DNA of 21,702 bases from Maricaulis sp963976135 (lineage in GTDB: Bacteria > Pseudomonadota > Alphaproteobacteria > Caulobacterales > Maricaulaceae): NCBI RefSeq assembly GCF_963976135.1, contig NZ_CAXBKN010000051.1:1-21702 (forward strand). The letters run 5' to 3'. The translations under genes and the position numbers were made by a program. Below, one piece after another: positions 1 through 8,035 of this stretch (position 1 is the first letter of the stretch; every line of letters starts with the position of its first letter). The notes beneath the pieces were generated by a model. The model had not been told where the DNA came from. It was given only the letters and a program-made list of their open reading frames with translations, and searched no databases.

Positions 1-470
1 GGATTGGAGAACTGGCTCGGCATCACCGCGCCCGGCGTCGCCTCGATCAATTCCTTCGCCCTGGCGATGGCGCCATTCATGCCCTTGGCGGGATCGGTGA
101 GGACGAGTTCGGCGCCGAGATGGGCCAACAGTTTGCGGCGCTCGATCGACATGCTTTCCGGCATGGTCAGGATCAGGCGATGGCCGCGGGCGGCGGCGAC
201 AAAGGCGAGGCCGATGCCGGTATTGCCCGAGGTCGGCTCGATCATGACGCTGCCTTCGCCCAGCTTGCCGGCGGCTTCCAGCGCATCGATCATCGCGACG
301 CCGATCCGGTCCTTGACGCTGGAGAGCGGGTTGAAGAATTCCAGCTTGGCCAGGATGCGGGCTTTCGCGCCATGCTTGGCGGCCAGCGCCGAGAGCTCGA
401 CCAGCGGCGTATTGCCGATGGTGTCGGCGATGGAGCTGTAGATGCGGCCGCGGCCCGGAGTGTCGGTCAT
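1..470 (-). CDS. cysK: Cysteine synthase A (O-acetylserine sulfhydrylase), N-terminal part
   Basis: PLP enzyme that makes L-cysteine from O-acetylserine and sulfide in the cytoplasm. The reading frame runs from ATG at 470 down to the left edge, giving 156 residues of a protein that is usually about 310-330 long, so the C-terminal half lies outside the window. Visible family motifs: IGNTPLVEL at 18-26, the PLP-lysine segment NPLSSVKDR at 47-55 with Lys53, and the substrate/phosphate loop EPTSGNTG further on. The last residues seen are QFSN, matching the usual QFxNPAN region. A GAGG ribosome binding site lies about 9 bases before the ATG. It lies 83 bp after dut on the same strand and may be the distal gene of that transcript. 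CysK is favoured over CysM by the motif set, but a CysM/CBS-like paralog is not excluded without the C-terminus. Confidence 0.92.
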   Translation of the reverse strand, partial: MTDTPGRGRIYSSIADTIGNTPLVELSALAAKHGAKARILAKLEFFNPLSSVKDRIGVAMIDALEAAGKLGEGSVMIEPTSGNTGIGLAFVAAARGHRLILTMPESMSIERRKLLAHLGAELVLTDPAKGMNGAIARAKELIEATPGAVMPSQFSN

Positions 471-553
471 GGGAAAACCCTCAATGGAAGCTGGTGGCTA
501 TGTAGGGGCGGCGGGTCGCCCTGTCACTGTGGGCCGCGATCACGCTTTCTCGA

Positions 554-1009
554 TCACACACCGGTGGAGCCGAAACCGCCACTGCCGCGCTGGGTCTCGC
601 TGAGCTCGTCGGTGACCAGCCAGAGCGCCTGCATCACCGGCGCGATCACCATTTGCGCGATGCGGTCGCCGCGATTGATGACGAAGTCTTCCGGCCCGTG
701 ATTGATCAGATTGACCCGGATCTCGCCGCGATAATCGGCATCGACCGTGCCGGGTGAATTGACACAGGCAATTCCCTTCTTGGCCGCAAGCCCCGAGCGC
801 GGCCGCACTTGCGCCTCGAAACCGTCGGGCAGGGCAATCGCGATCCCGACCGGGACCAGGCGCCATTCGCCATGCGGGATGATGACCGGCTCGTCTTCGG
901 GAATGGCGGCGCGCAGATCCATGCCGGCCGATTGCGGCGTCTCATAGGCCGGCAGGGCCAGGCCCTCATAATGCGGCAGCGGCTTGATCTGGACGTGGAG
1001 GGTTTTCAT
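554..1009 (-). CDS. dut: Deoxyuridine 5'-triphosphate nucleotidohydrolase (dUTPase)
   Basis: Homotrimeric dUTPase that hydrolyses dUTP to dUMP and pyrophosphate, keeping uracil out of DNA and feeding dTMP synthesis. At 151 residues it has the normal length, and all five family motifs are present in order: AGMDLRA (28-34), PRSGLAAKKGI (70-80), GTVDADYRGEI (87-97, catalytic Asp90), RGDRIAQMVI (113-122) and the C-terminal lid RGSGGFGSTG (141-150). The ATG at 1009 gives a typical N-terminus. No strong ribosome binding site is visible in front of it. The gene follows coaB by 90 bp on the same strand; coaBC next to dut is a common bacterial arrangement. Confidence 0.97.
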   Translation of the reverse strand: MKTLHVQIKPLPHYEGLALPAYETPQSAGMDLRAAIPEDEPVIIPHGEWRLVPVGIAIALPDGFEAQVRPRSGLAAKKGIACVNSPGTVDADYRGEIRVNLINHGPEDFVINRGDRIAQMVIAPVMQALWLVTDELSETQRGSGGFGSTGV

Positions 1010-1099
1010 CGGGCGGGGTCCGGCACAGTGGCAGAGAGCTTGATTGAAGCGCGGCAGCGGCGGGCTGGCCAGTGCGCACGGCAGGCCGGCTGGGGAAAA

Positions 1100-1747
1100 C
1101 TAGAGCGCGTCGGCGATGCGGGAAGCCAGCCGGGCCGCGATTTCCCCCTTGGGTGCACGTTGCCAGTGTTCGCTGCCCTGTGGCGTGACCAGGGTGACGG
1201 CATTCTCGGCGCCGCCCATGACATCGCCGGAGACATCATTGGCGACGATCCAGTCACAGCCCTTGCGCAGGCGCTTGGCGGTGGCGAGGGCTTCGACATC
1301 ATGGGTCTCGGCGGCAAAACCGACCACCAGGCCGGGACGGCTTTTGGCGAGATGGCTGATGGTTTTGAGAATGTCGGGATTTTCCACCAGCGGCAGCGAT
1401 GAAACGCTCGCCTTGTCGGCCTTGATCTTGGTGTCGGAGGGCGCGGCGGGGCGCCAGTCGGCGACGGCGGCGACGGCGATGAAGACATCGGCCGGCAGGG
1501 CGGTCTCGACGGCGGCGAGCATCTCCAGTGCGGTCTCAATCCGCACCACGCTGATGCCCTCAGGATCGGCCAGGGCTGTCGGGCCGGACACCAGCGTCAC
1601 CCGGGCGCCGAGCGCGGCGCAAGCCGAGGCAATCGCGTAGCCTTGCTGGCCGGAGGAGTGGTTGGAGATATAGCGGACCGGATCAATCGGCTCGCGGGTC
1701 GGGCCGGCGGTGATCAGCACATGGCGTCCGGCGAGCGGCTCAGCCAT
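1100..1747 (-). CDS. coaB: Phosphopantothenate--cysteine ligase (CoaB), separate from CoaC
   Basis: Second step of CoA synthesis from pantothenate: joins 4'-phosphopantothenate to cysteine using CTP in the usual bacterial enzyme. The 215-residue frame covers just the CoaB domain. Motifs: TAGPTREPIDPVRYISN (13-29) followed by HSSG, AAVADWRP (93-100), the KIK segment at 107-109, ENPDIL (122-127) and GFAAET (143-148). In most proteobacteria this domain is the C-terminal half of a single ~400-residue CoaBC. Here it has its own ATG at 1747, which overlaps the end of coaC by 8 bases in a different frame. The break falls at the inter-domain linker and both halves are intact, so translational coupling is plausible. 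A single-base sequencing error at the junction would look the same. Confidence 0.93.
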   Translation of the reverse strand: MAEPLAGRHVLITAGPTREPIDPVRYISNHSSGQQGYAIASACAALGARVTLVSGPTALADPEGISVVRIETALEMLAAVETALPADVFIAVAAVADWRPAAPSDTKIKADKASVSSLPLVENPDILKTISHLAKSRPGLVVGFAAETHDVEALATAKRLRKGCDWIVANDVSGDVMGGAENAVTLVTPQGSEHWQRAPKGEIAARLASRIADAL

Positions 1748-2288
1748 GCAGCAGGCCCTCGATGGCGTCGGCGATGGCGACCGGTTCGGCCATGCGGCCG
1801 GGACCGAATTCGCCGCAGGCCATCTCGCCCTCATCGGGGCCGACCAAGTGGATGCCATCCTGTTTCAGCGTCGCCAGATTGCGCTGCGTCGCCTTGTGCT
1901 CCCACATCCGCACATTCATCGCCGGCGCCATCAGGACCGGCTTGTCGGTCGCCAGCAATGTGGTCGAGGCGAGGTCATTGGCCAGTCCCTGGGCGGCCTT
2001 GGCCATCAGATCGGCGGTGGCCGGAGCGACCACGACGAGGTCGGCCGAGCGCGACAGCTCGATATGGCCCATGTCGGATTCGTCGGTGAGATCGAACAAC
2101 TGGCTGAAGACGCGCTCGCCCGACAGCGCCGAGACGCTGAGCGGGGTGACGAATTCGCCGCCGGCAGAGGTCAGGATACAGCGCGAGCCGATGCCGCGCC
2201 GTTGCAATTCACGGATCAGCAGCAGGCTTTTATAGGCGGCGATCCCGCCACCAATGATCAAGAGGATCCGCTTGTCGGACACGGCCAT
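1740..2288 (-). CDS. coaC: Phosphopantothenoylcysteine decarboxylase (CoaC), separate from CoaB
   Basis: FMN-dependent decarboxylase that turns phosphopantothenoylcysteine into phosphopantetheine, the step after CoaB. The 182-residue frame has the flavoprotein start GGGIAAYK (13-20), catalytic His75 in MGHIELSR, the PAMNVRMW motif with Asn125 (122-129) and MACGE with Cys158. These three residues fall at the same numbers as in E. coli CoaBC, so the domain is complete. It ends in GLLHG just where the linker to CoaB would begin. Start: ATG at 2288 is taken, but a GGGAG sits only one base before it and seven bases before a GTG at 2282, so the GTG (two residues shorter) may be used. The gene lies 98 bp after the protoglobin gene. 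Confidence 0.94.
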   Translation of the reverse strand: MAVSDKRILLIIGGGIAAYKSLLLIRELQRRGIGSRCILTSAGGEFVTPLSVSALSGERVFSQLFDLTDESDMGHIELSRSADLVVVAPATADLMAKAAQGLANDLASTTLLATDKPVLMAPAMNVRMWEHKATQRNLATLKQDGIHLVGPDEGEMACGEFGPGRMAEPVAIADAIEGLLHG

Positions 2289-2329
2289 GCTCCCAGTTCA
2301 ATACCGGGACTAACTAGCGGCTCGTGCCC

Positions 2330-2355
2330 AAAATCCCAAGCCCCTTGTCGGCTTG
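2330..2355 (-). terminator. Weak stem-loop between the protoglobin gene and coaC
   Basis: A 6-bp perfect stem, CAAGCC with GGCTTG (2337-2342 and 2350-2355, plus-strand coordinates), has a 7-base loop. On the minus strand it is followed after a few bases by a TTTT run (2330-2333). It lies 31 bp past the protoglobin stop and could end or attenuate transcription before coaC. The stem is short and the T run brief, so this is only a candidate. Confidence 0.3.
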
Positions 2356-2386
2356 CGGTCTTTAGCCGCGATGCCGGTGGCGGGTC

Positions 2387-2950
2387 TCAGCTGGCGAGGC
2401 GGCGGTCGGCCATCATGTCGCGGACTTTTTCGGTGTCGGCATAGAGCGCGGCCTGTTTGTCCAGCTGGTGCCGGAAGAAGGCGGCAATGGTCAATTCCAT
2501 GTCATAGATCGAAATGCGCGTAATGGCAGACAAATCCTCGGCATCGAGCTTGCGGTCGGCTTCCAGGCCGTGGCGCATGATGCCCGCCATCAGATTGGCA
2601 TAGGCCGAGGAATAGGCGTGCGACGGGTAGTCCAGCTTGCTGTGACGCAATCCCATCTGATCGACCGCCTCATAATACTTTTTGTCAAAGCGTGCCGAGA
2701 AGACGAGCTCGCAATGGGCCAGCATGCCGTCGCGCAGATAGCGGGTATTGTCGGAAATCTCGAAATAATCACCGACCTCGGGATTTGAGGTGAGGTGATC
2801 GAACAGCGTTTCAAGTGTCTCGGCTGCATAGCCCATAATGCGTGGCTTCAGCCGTTGTATGCGCGCGACAGTCGCCGCGTCGATACGGAAGAACTCGCGT
2901 TGAAGTTCGAGATGCTCTGGAGTGGGGCTTTTGCTCAGTGTCATGCTCAT
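2387..2950 (-). CDS. Single-domain protoglobin / globin-coupled-sensor-type globin
   Basis: Predicted heme protein of the protoglobin family (the sensor module of globin-coupled sensors), binding O2, CO or NO in the cytoplasm. With ATG at 2950 it has 187 residues, the size of one globin domain. The best landmark is GLRHSKLDYPSHAYSSAY in the middle, matching the F-helix region with the proximal His and the aromatic-rich segment that follows it in HemAT-type globins. The C-terminal part is helical and I see no kinase, GGDEF, methyl-accepting or other output domain. A TTG at 2962 or an ATG at 2944 are alternative starts; none has a strong ribosome binding site. It sits between ubiB (48 bp upstream) and coaC. 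Family call is fairly firm; ligand and partner are unknown. Confidence 0.8.
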   Translation of the reverse strand: MSMTLSKSPTPEHLELQREFFRIDAATVARIQRLKPRIMGYAAETLETLFDHLTSNPEVGDYFEISDNTRYLRDGMLAHCELVFSARFDKKYYEAVDQMGLRHSKLDYPSHAYSSAYANLMAGIMRHGLEADRKLDAEDLSAITRISIYDMELTIAAFFRHQLDKQAALYADTEKVRDMMADRRLAS

Positions 2951-2998
2951 ACTAAAGCACAAGAGTATTACCGGAGCGTGTCATCAGGGTTTCGGATT

Positions 2999-4537
2999 TT
3001 ACAAAATGGCCCACATGACAGCAGCGCCCGCCAGGGCCGCAGCGCCCAGCCAGGCGAGTCGGACCGCCCAGGGGCGCGGCGGCGGTGCCGTGCACAGGGT
3101 GAGTTCACCCGACTTCAGGCGCGCACCGATATCGGCCCAGTCCTCAACGGTATCGGGCAGGACGCGCAGGGCGCCGTAGAGGCGCTCCATATCCTCGCCA
3201 AAATCGCGGATGCGGCCCTCCGGCCCCAGTTCGCGCCTCATCCAGGCCTCGACCACCGGTGTCGCGGCGGCCCACATATTGTGCTGCGGATCGAGGGAGC
3301 GCGCGACGCCTTCGCACTGGACCATGGTCTTTTGCAGCATCACCAGCTCGGGCCGCAGGCGCATGTCGAACAAATCAGTGATCTCGAACAACTGCATCAG
3401 GACGCGCGACATCGGCACTTCGTCGGCCTGCTTGCCGAAGATCGGCTCGCCGACCGCGCGGAGCGCGCTGGCGAAATCGGCCACGGCATGTTCGTCCGGC
3501 ACGTATCCGGCGGCGAAATGCGCCCGCGCTGCGGCCATGTAATCGCGCGTCAGGAAGCCGTGCAGGATGAGCGCCAGAAAACGGCGTTCCGGCCGGCCAA
3601 TCCGGCCCATAATGCCGAAATCGACGGCCCAGAGATCGCCATTGGCCGCCGCGAACAGGTTTCCGGCATGCATGTCGGCATGAAACACGCCGCGATCGAG
3701 GGCTGTGCCGAGAAAGGCGCGCGTGAGGGTCGTGGCCAGTGCTGCCTTGTCCAGGCCAAGTGTCTCCACCCGGGCCGGGTCGCTGAGCGGTGCACCCATA
3801 ACCCAGTGCGTGGTCAGGATGCGTTTGGACGACAAGGTCCACTCGACCTCGGGGATGCGATAATGCTCGACCGCCATCGCAGCTTCGGACAATTCCGACG
3901 CGGCGGCGGCCTCCAGCCGCAAATCGGTTTCGAAGCTCAGCGAGCGGGCGATCGTGGCGACAAACTTTTGCGGCTCCAGACGGCGGCTGGCCGGGACCAG
4001 TTTTTCCGCGAGCGCGGCGCCCAGTGAGAGGGTGCGGATATCGCGCGCGATGCGCAGCTCGATATCGGGGCGCAGGACCTTGACGGCGACCTCGACATCG
4101 CCCTGCGTCGTTGCGCGATGAACCTGGGCGATGGAGGCGGCGGCGATCGGCGGCCCGAAGGTTTTGAACAGTGTTTCGACCGGTGCGCCAAGCTCGGCCG
4201 CGATGATGGCGCGGGCCTTGGCATCGTCGAAGGGGGGCATCCGGTCCTGCAGCCGCGACAGGCCGCGCGCGAAGCGTTCGCCGATTACATCGCCGCGTGT
4301 GGCGAGGATCTGACCGAATTTGACGTAGGAGGGGCCAAGCTTTTCCAGTGCGCGGGCCAGTCGCTCGCCTGGATTGTCGGCCGTGTCATGCCGGGCAAAC
4401 AGACGCGCCAGTCGTCCGGCCAGCCGCGCTGGGGCCGGATAGAACGCCTGATACTCGACGGGGAGAATCGCGTCGTGCCGCATCAGGGTGAGCAGGGCGC
4501 GTAGCAATCGCGCGAAGGAGGCCAGAGTCGCAAACAT
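2999..4537 (-). CDS. ubiB: UbiB-family atypical kinase/ATPase for ubiquinone biosynthesis
   Basis: Membrane-associated ADCK/UbiB protein-kinase-like protein that supports ubiquinone synthesis, probably by ATP-driven handling of lipid intermediates. ATG at 4537 gives 512 residues, within the family range; longer upstream starts would add unrelated sequence. Visible motifs: YVKFGQ with the family KxGQ (73-76), the Ala-rich nucleotide loop AAASIAQVH (132-140), Lys153 in VAVKVLRP, the ExD motif in SFETD (203-205), the catalytic HADMHAGN (286-293) and VDFG (305-308). The C-terminus (about 486-512) is a hydrophobic helix typical of UbiB anchoring. A plus-strand gene now lies between it and ubiE, so the two are probably not co-transcribed without reading through antisense sequence. 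Confidence 0.93.
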   Translation of the reverse strand: MFATLASFARLLRALLTLMRHDAILPVEYQAFYPAPARLAGRLARLFARHDTADNPGERLARALEKLGPSYVKFGQILATRGDVIGERFARGLSRLQDRMPPFDDAKARAIIAAELGAPVETLFKTFGPPIAAASIAQVHRATTQGDVEVAVKVLRPDIELRIARDIRTLSLGAALAEKLVPASRRLEPQKFVATIARSLSFETDLRLEAAAASELSEAAMAVEHYRIPEVEWTLSSKRILTTHWVMGAPLSDPARVETLGLDKAALATTLTRAFLGTALDRGVFHADMHAGNLFAAANGDLWAVDFGIMGRIGRPERRFLALILHGFLTRDYMAAARAHFAAGYVPDEHAVADFASALRAVGEPIFGKQADEVPMSRVLMQLFEITDLFDMRLRPELVMLQKTMVQCEGVARSLDPQHNMWAAATPVVEAWMRRELGPEGRIRDFGEDMERLYGALRVLPDTVEDWADIGARLKSGELTLCTAPPPRPWAVRLAWLGAAALAGAAVMWAIL

Positions 4538-4663
4538 GTCGGAGCTGTTTAGAGGCAGCGGCTGTGATTGGCGAGGGCGGCGTGGAGTCGCGGTGCGCCG
4601 GGCAACATCCCTCCTTGCTCTGTGCTTGCCAAAGGTTAGCATCAGGCAGGAGCCAGTCTTGAG

Positions 4664-5065
4664 ATGCGCCACACAATCGAGTTCGATCATGAGAACCGGT
4701 GGGTTTTGACCAGTTTTCATGGCCCGCTGCGGATCGAAGACGCTGTGGCATTGTTGCGGCAATCAGTCCTGTTCCCGGGCTGGACGCCGGAGTGGGACCG
4801 CATCATTGATTATAGCGATGGCCTGCTGGGCGATCTCGATATCGAAGCGGTTGCGCGCGGCAAGGCCGATCTGGGCGAGATTCTCCGGTCCGCCTATGCA
4901 GGTAAGCCGACACTGAGCGCCCAGGTCTGTGCGGACCCGATGAAACTGCCGCTCGTCAAATACTGGATCGGGCTCGGAGCCGGCGATTACCCAGCTGGGC
5001 TGAAATTATTCGACAGTATTGCCGAGGCCCAGGCCTGGATAATGGCGAGCCGGGACGCGCGCTGA
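4664..5065 (+). CDS. Hypothetical protein, possibly STAS/SpoIIAA-like fold
   Basis: A 133-residue soluble protein that I do not recognise firmly. It starts with MRHTIEFDHENRW, has a central WDRIIDYSDG strand-turn and ends with FDSIAEAQAWIMA. This alternation of strands and amphipathic helices, with an AxAWI-type end, resembles small STAS/SpoIIAA-like proteins of marine and stalked alphaproteobacteria; that is inference from pattern only. ATG at 4664 is preceded by AGGAG (4648-4652), 11 bases upstream. It is divergent from ubiB (126-bp gap) and convergent with ubiE, whose stop lies 4 bases beyond this stop. It interrupts what is often a ubiE-ubiB pair, so it looks like an insertion of a lineage-specific gene. 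Confidence 0.72.
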   Translation: MRHTIEFDHENRWVLTSFHGPLRIEDAVALLRQSVLFPGWTPEWDRIIDYSDGLLGDLDIEAVARGKADLGEILRSAYAGKPTLSAQVCADPMKLPLVKYWIGLGAGDYPAGLKLFDSIAEAQAWIMASRDAR

Positions 5066-5069
5066 GGGA

Positions 5070-5864
5070 TCAGGCCCAGCCGGTGTGGAGGGCTGCAATT
5101 CCGCCGGAAAAATTCGTGTAACCGACCTGGCTGAAGCCGGCGTCGCGCAATTCGGCGGCAAAGCTCTCCTGGTCGGGGAAACGTCGGATGGATTCGACCA
5201 GGTATTGATAGCTGGCGCGGTCCTTGGCGACATGCTCCCCGAGTTCAGGCATTACATTGAATGACCAGGCGTCGTAGAGGGATTCCCAGGCTCGGCTGGT
5301 CGGGCGCGAAAACTCGAGGCAGAGGAAGCGGCCGCCCGGTTTCAGAACGCGCCGCATATCCTTGAGCGCCGCTGCACGGTCGGTGACATTTCGGATCCCG
5401 GTCGAGATCGTGACGCAATCAAAACTGTGATCCTTCAGCGGCAGGCATTCGGCATTGCCGGTCACCCAGTCGATCCGCCCCGTATGGCTGGCCTCGACGC
5501 CGCGCTTGATGCCGGCTCGCAGCATTTGCTCATTGATGTCCAGCACGATCGCTTCGGCGCGGCGCGGGTCTGCGCGGCGTTGACCGGCCCGGTCCGCCTT
5601 GGTCAGGAAGCTGCGCGCCAGATCGCCCGTGCCGCCAGCCACATCCAGCAATCGCTCGCCGGGCTGCGGGTTGGCGCGTGTCATCACCATGTCTTTCCAG
5701 GCGCGATGCACGCCCAGCGACATCAGATCATTCATGAGGTCATAGCGGCGTGCCGAGCGATCAAACACGTTTCGAACCAGCCCGGCCTTTTGCGTGCGGT
5801 CGACATCTTCAAAGCCGAATGGAACGGTATCGGCTTGCGCGGCTGGATCGGGAAAATCGCTCAT
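5070..5864 (-). CDS. ubiE: Ubiquinone/menaquinone C-methyltransferase UbiE
   Basis: SAM-dependent C-methyltransferase of quinone biosynthesis (methylates the 2-polyprenyl-6-methoxy-benzoquinol ring). ATG at 5864 gives 264 residues, close to the E. coli size; a GTG at 5894 would add ten residues of doubtful sequence. Motifs: FDRSARRYDLMNDLMS near the N-terminus, the SAM-binding LDVAGGTGDLA, the family signature STGIRNVTD, and PGGRFLCLEFS. The segment AGQRRADPRRAEAIV adds a short lineage-specific insertion after motif I. It is divergent from mutM, with a 221-bp gap in which I see no strong promoter. Confidence 0.95.
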   Translation of the reverse strand: MSDFPDPAAQADTVPFGFEDVDRTQKAGLVRNVFDRSARRYDLMNDLMSLGVHRAWKDMVMTRANPQPGERLLDVAGGTGDLARSFLTKADRAGQRRADPRRAEAIVLDINEQMLRAGIKRGVEASHTGRIDWVTGNAECLPLKDHSFDCVTISTGIRNVTDRAAALKDMRRVLKPGGRFLCLEFSRPTSRAWESLYDAWSFNVMPELGEHVAKDRASYQYLVESIRRFPDQESFAAELRDAGFSQVGYTNFSGGIAALHTGWA

Positions 5865-6085
5865 GCGCCGACAATAAGTGAAGCGGGCGCCCACGCAAAG
5901 CGGCCTCGGCGGTTCGTGATGCCGCAGGCCGGGCTGTACCGGGCGGGTCGGCGGACTTGCTCGCGCCGACCTGGTGTGGCCAGCTGGATCGCCGCCTGGG
6001 TCCCGGGATCGTTGCGGCCCGTTACATCAAACCTGCCAGCCTGGGCGAATGACACGGCCCGGCGTGGATCTGAACTGGAGCGCCC

Positions 6086-6949
6086 GTGCCTGAACTGCCT
6101 GAAGTGGAAACCGTCCGGTCCGGTCTGATCCCGGCCCTGCAAGGCCGCCGGGTCGAGCAGGTCGTGCTCAATCGCCCCAATCTGCGCTTCCCCTTCCCCG
6201 AAGGCATGGTCGAGCGGCTCGCCGGACATCGCGTCGAGCGGATCGACCGGCGCGCCAAGTATCTCCTGCTGCGGTTGACCAGCGGCGAGACCCTGCTGGT
6301 CCATCTTGGCATGTCGGGCCGGTTTTCGATCGAGGCGGCGGCGGCGATGCGGCAGCCCGGAGACTTTGTCTACGCCGCGCCCGCCAATCCCAAACATGAT
6401 CATGTAGTGTTCGAGATCGAGGGCGGGGTCACCATTCGCTACAATGATCCCAGACGTTTTGGCTTCATGTTGATGTTCGAGACCGGCAGTGAGGCTGGCC
6501 AGCCCAACCTCGCCGGCCTTGGGCCCGAACCCAATTCGAACACGTTTTCCGGCCCGGCGCTGGGCGCGGCGCTGGCGGGCAAGCGAACCCCCGTCAAGTC
6601 CGCCCTGCTTGACCAGCGCGTTGTCGCTGGCCTGGGCAATATCTATGTGTGCGAGGCCTTGCACCGCGCCGGTATCAGCCCGCTGCGCGAGGCGCGCAAT
6701 ATTCCCGGCGTACGTGCCGAGCGCCTGGCGACGGCGATCCGCAATGTCATCGAGGAGGCCATCGCGGCTGGCGGCTCTACCTTGAAGGACTTTGCCGGTG
6801 CGGATGGCGCGCTGGGCTATTTCCAGCATCGTTTCAACGTCTATGGCCGCGAGGGTGCAGCGTGTCCGACTTCCGGGTGCGGCGGGGCGATCACCCGTAT
6901 CGTCCAGGCCGGCCGCTCGACTTTCTTTTGCCCGTCCTGCCAGCGTTAG
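6086..6949 (+). CDS. mutM: Formamidopyrimidine-DNA glycosylase (Fpg/MutM)
   Basis: Bifunctional DNA glycosylase/AP lyase that removes 8-oxoguanine and formamidopyrimidines. It has 287 residues and starts at GTG 6086, with GGAG at 6077-6080 placed 5 bases before it. The start is fixed by MPELPEVETV: after Met removal, Pro1 is the Schiff-base nucleophile and Glu2 the catalytic acid. Lys57 (mature numbering) is in RRAKYLL. The C-terminal zinc finger has four cysteines, Cys260, Cys265, Cys282 and Cys285. The C-x4-C first half is a variant I associate with alphaproteobacterial Fpg. The next gene on this strand begins 103 bp later. Confidence 0.97.
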   Translation: MPELPEVETVRSGLIPALQGRRVEQVVLNRPNLRFPFPEGMVERLAGHRVERIDRRAKYLLLRLTSGETLLVHLGMSGRFSIEAAAAMRQPGDFVYAAPANPKHDHVVFEIEGGVTIRYNDPRRFGFMLMFETGSEAGQPNLAGLGPEPNSNTFSGPALGAALAGKRTPVKSALLDQRVVAGLGNIYVCEALHRAGISPLREARNIPGVRAERLATAIRNVIEEAIAAGGSTLKDFAGADGALGYFQHRFNVYGREGAACPTSGCGGAITRIVQAGRSTFFCPSCQR

Positions 6950-7011
6950 GCCTGCCAAAGGGGGGATGGGCGCGCGAATTTTCCCGTGACGTAATCTGGC
7001 CTGAACTGGCT

Positions 7012-7028
7012 AATATCCTGGCAATATT
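7012..7028. repeat. Short inverted repeat upstream of the TraB/GumN gene
   Basis: AATAT and ATATT arms (7012-7016 and 7024-7028) are separated by 7 bases, in the AT-rich part of the gap 25 bp before the start codon. TAATAT at 7011-7016 could also serve as a -10 element, but no good -35 lies at the right distance. Possible regulator site or promoter; weak evidence. Confidence 0.25.
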
Positions 7029-7052
7029 CAAATCTGATCTGGAGTAGGCCGC

Positions 7053-7994
7053 ATGACTCGCCAAACCAAATTCCTTCACCGCCTGGCGTCCACCTGCGGC
7101 GCGATCTTCGCTGCCACAGGGCTGGCCATGTCCGCCGCCGCCGGCGCATCCCATGCTCAACTGGCCGATTATTCCGACCTCGAGGCCTCGCCGGCCTTGT
7201 GGCATATGTCCGATGCCGATTCAGATATCTATCTGTTCGGCACCTTCCACCTCTTGCCACCCAGCCTGGATTGGCAGACCGGTGAATTGCGCGCCCATCT
7301 CGCAAGTGCGGACTCGCTCTATCTCGAGGCCGATGTCCAGGGCGAGGGCGCGCAGGCCCGGGTGCAGGCATTGGTCGTCCAGCTCGGGCTCAACCCGCAA
7401 GGCGTGACGCTGTCTTCATTGCTGGATGCCGAGGCGATTGCCCTGTTGGCGAGCGTCGCGCCGAGCGTTGGCGCGACGCCGCAAATGCTGGAGCCGATGC
7501 GGCCCTGGCTGGCACAGATCGTCCTGTCCGTGGCGCAAATGCAGGCGCTCGGGCTCGATCCGGAAGCGGGCGTCGAGAAGGCGCTCCTGACCGCAATCGC
7601 CGGTTCTGATGTCGAAATCGGGTATTTTGAGACCGCCGAACAACAGGTTCGGGTTCTCGCCGACTTGCCGGACGAGGTGCAGGTGCGCGGTTTTACCGAA
7701 GGCTTGCGTGAAATGGAGCGGACCCCGGCCCTGCTCGACGACATGGTTCGGGCCTGGGCGGCGGGCGATGTCGACGCCATTGACCGGATCGTGAATGCCG
7801 AGATGCGCGAGGGCGCGCCCGAGATGTATCAGGCGCTGATTGTCCAGCGCAATCATGACTGGGTGCCGCAAATCCAGGAATTGCTCGACGGCGAGGGCAC
7901 AGTCTTCGTCGCGGTCGGCGCGGCGCACTTGAGTGGCGAAAACGGTGTCGTGGAGCTTTTGCGCGATTCCGGCATTATCGTTGAGCGGCAATAG
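7053..7994 (+). CDS. TraB/GumN family protein, exported
   Basis: Member of the TraB/PrgY/gumN family, whose biochemical role in bacteria is poorly known (metallohydrolase-like fold). It has 313 residues and a clear Sec signal peptide: basic MTRQTKFLHR, a hydrophobic stretch to about 30, and a likely cut after ASHA at 35. The mature part opens with a short strand then LFGTFHLLP (61-69) containing the family GTxH motif, and ends with VAVGAAHLSG (287-294ff), the second conserved GxxH motif. ATG at 7053 has GGAG at 7041-7044. It is probably periplasmic, as no further membrane helix is seen. It stands between mutM and the enoyl-CoA hydratase, with gaps over 100 bp on both sides. Confidence 0.88.
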   Translation: MTRQTKFLHRLASTCGAIFAATGLAMSAAAGASHAQLADYSDLEASPALWHMSDADSDIYLFGTFHLLPPSLDWQTGELRAHLASADSLYLEADVQGEGAQARVQALVVQLGLNPQGVTLSSLLDAEAIALLASVAPSVGATPQMLEPMRPWLAQIVLSVAQMQALGLDPEAGVEKALLTAIAGSDVEIGYFETAEQQVRVLADLPDEVQVRGFTEGLREMERTPALLDDMVRAWAAGDVDAIDRIVNAEMREGAPEMYQALIVQRNHDWVPQIQELLDGEGTVFVAVGAAHLSGENGVVELLRDSGIIVERQ

Positions 7995-8035
7995 CTTGGT
8001 CAGTGCCGCCTGAGTCCCGGACTGCTGCCGGTATC

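Noticed and set aside
2795..4027. 410-residue plus-strand open frame over ubiB
   Set aside because: Antisense shadow; ubiB motifs are on the other strand.
5861..6958. 365-residue minus-strand open frame over mutM
   Set aside because: Antisense shadow of mutM, which has a complete Fpg motif set and zinc finger.
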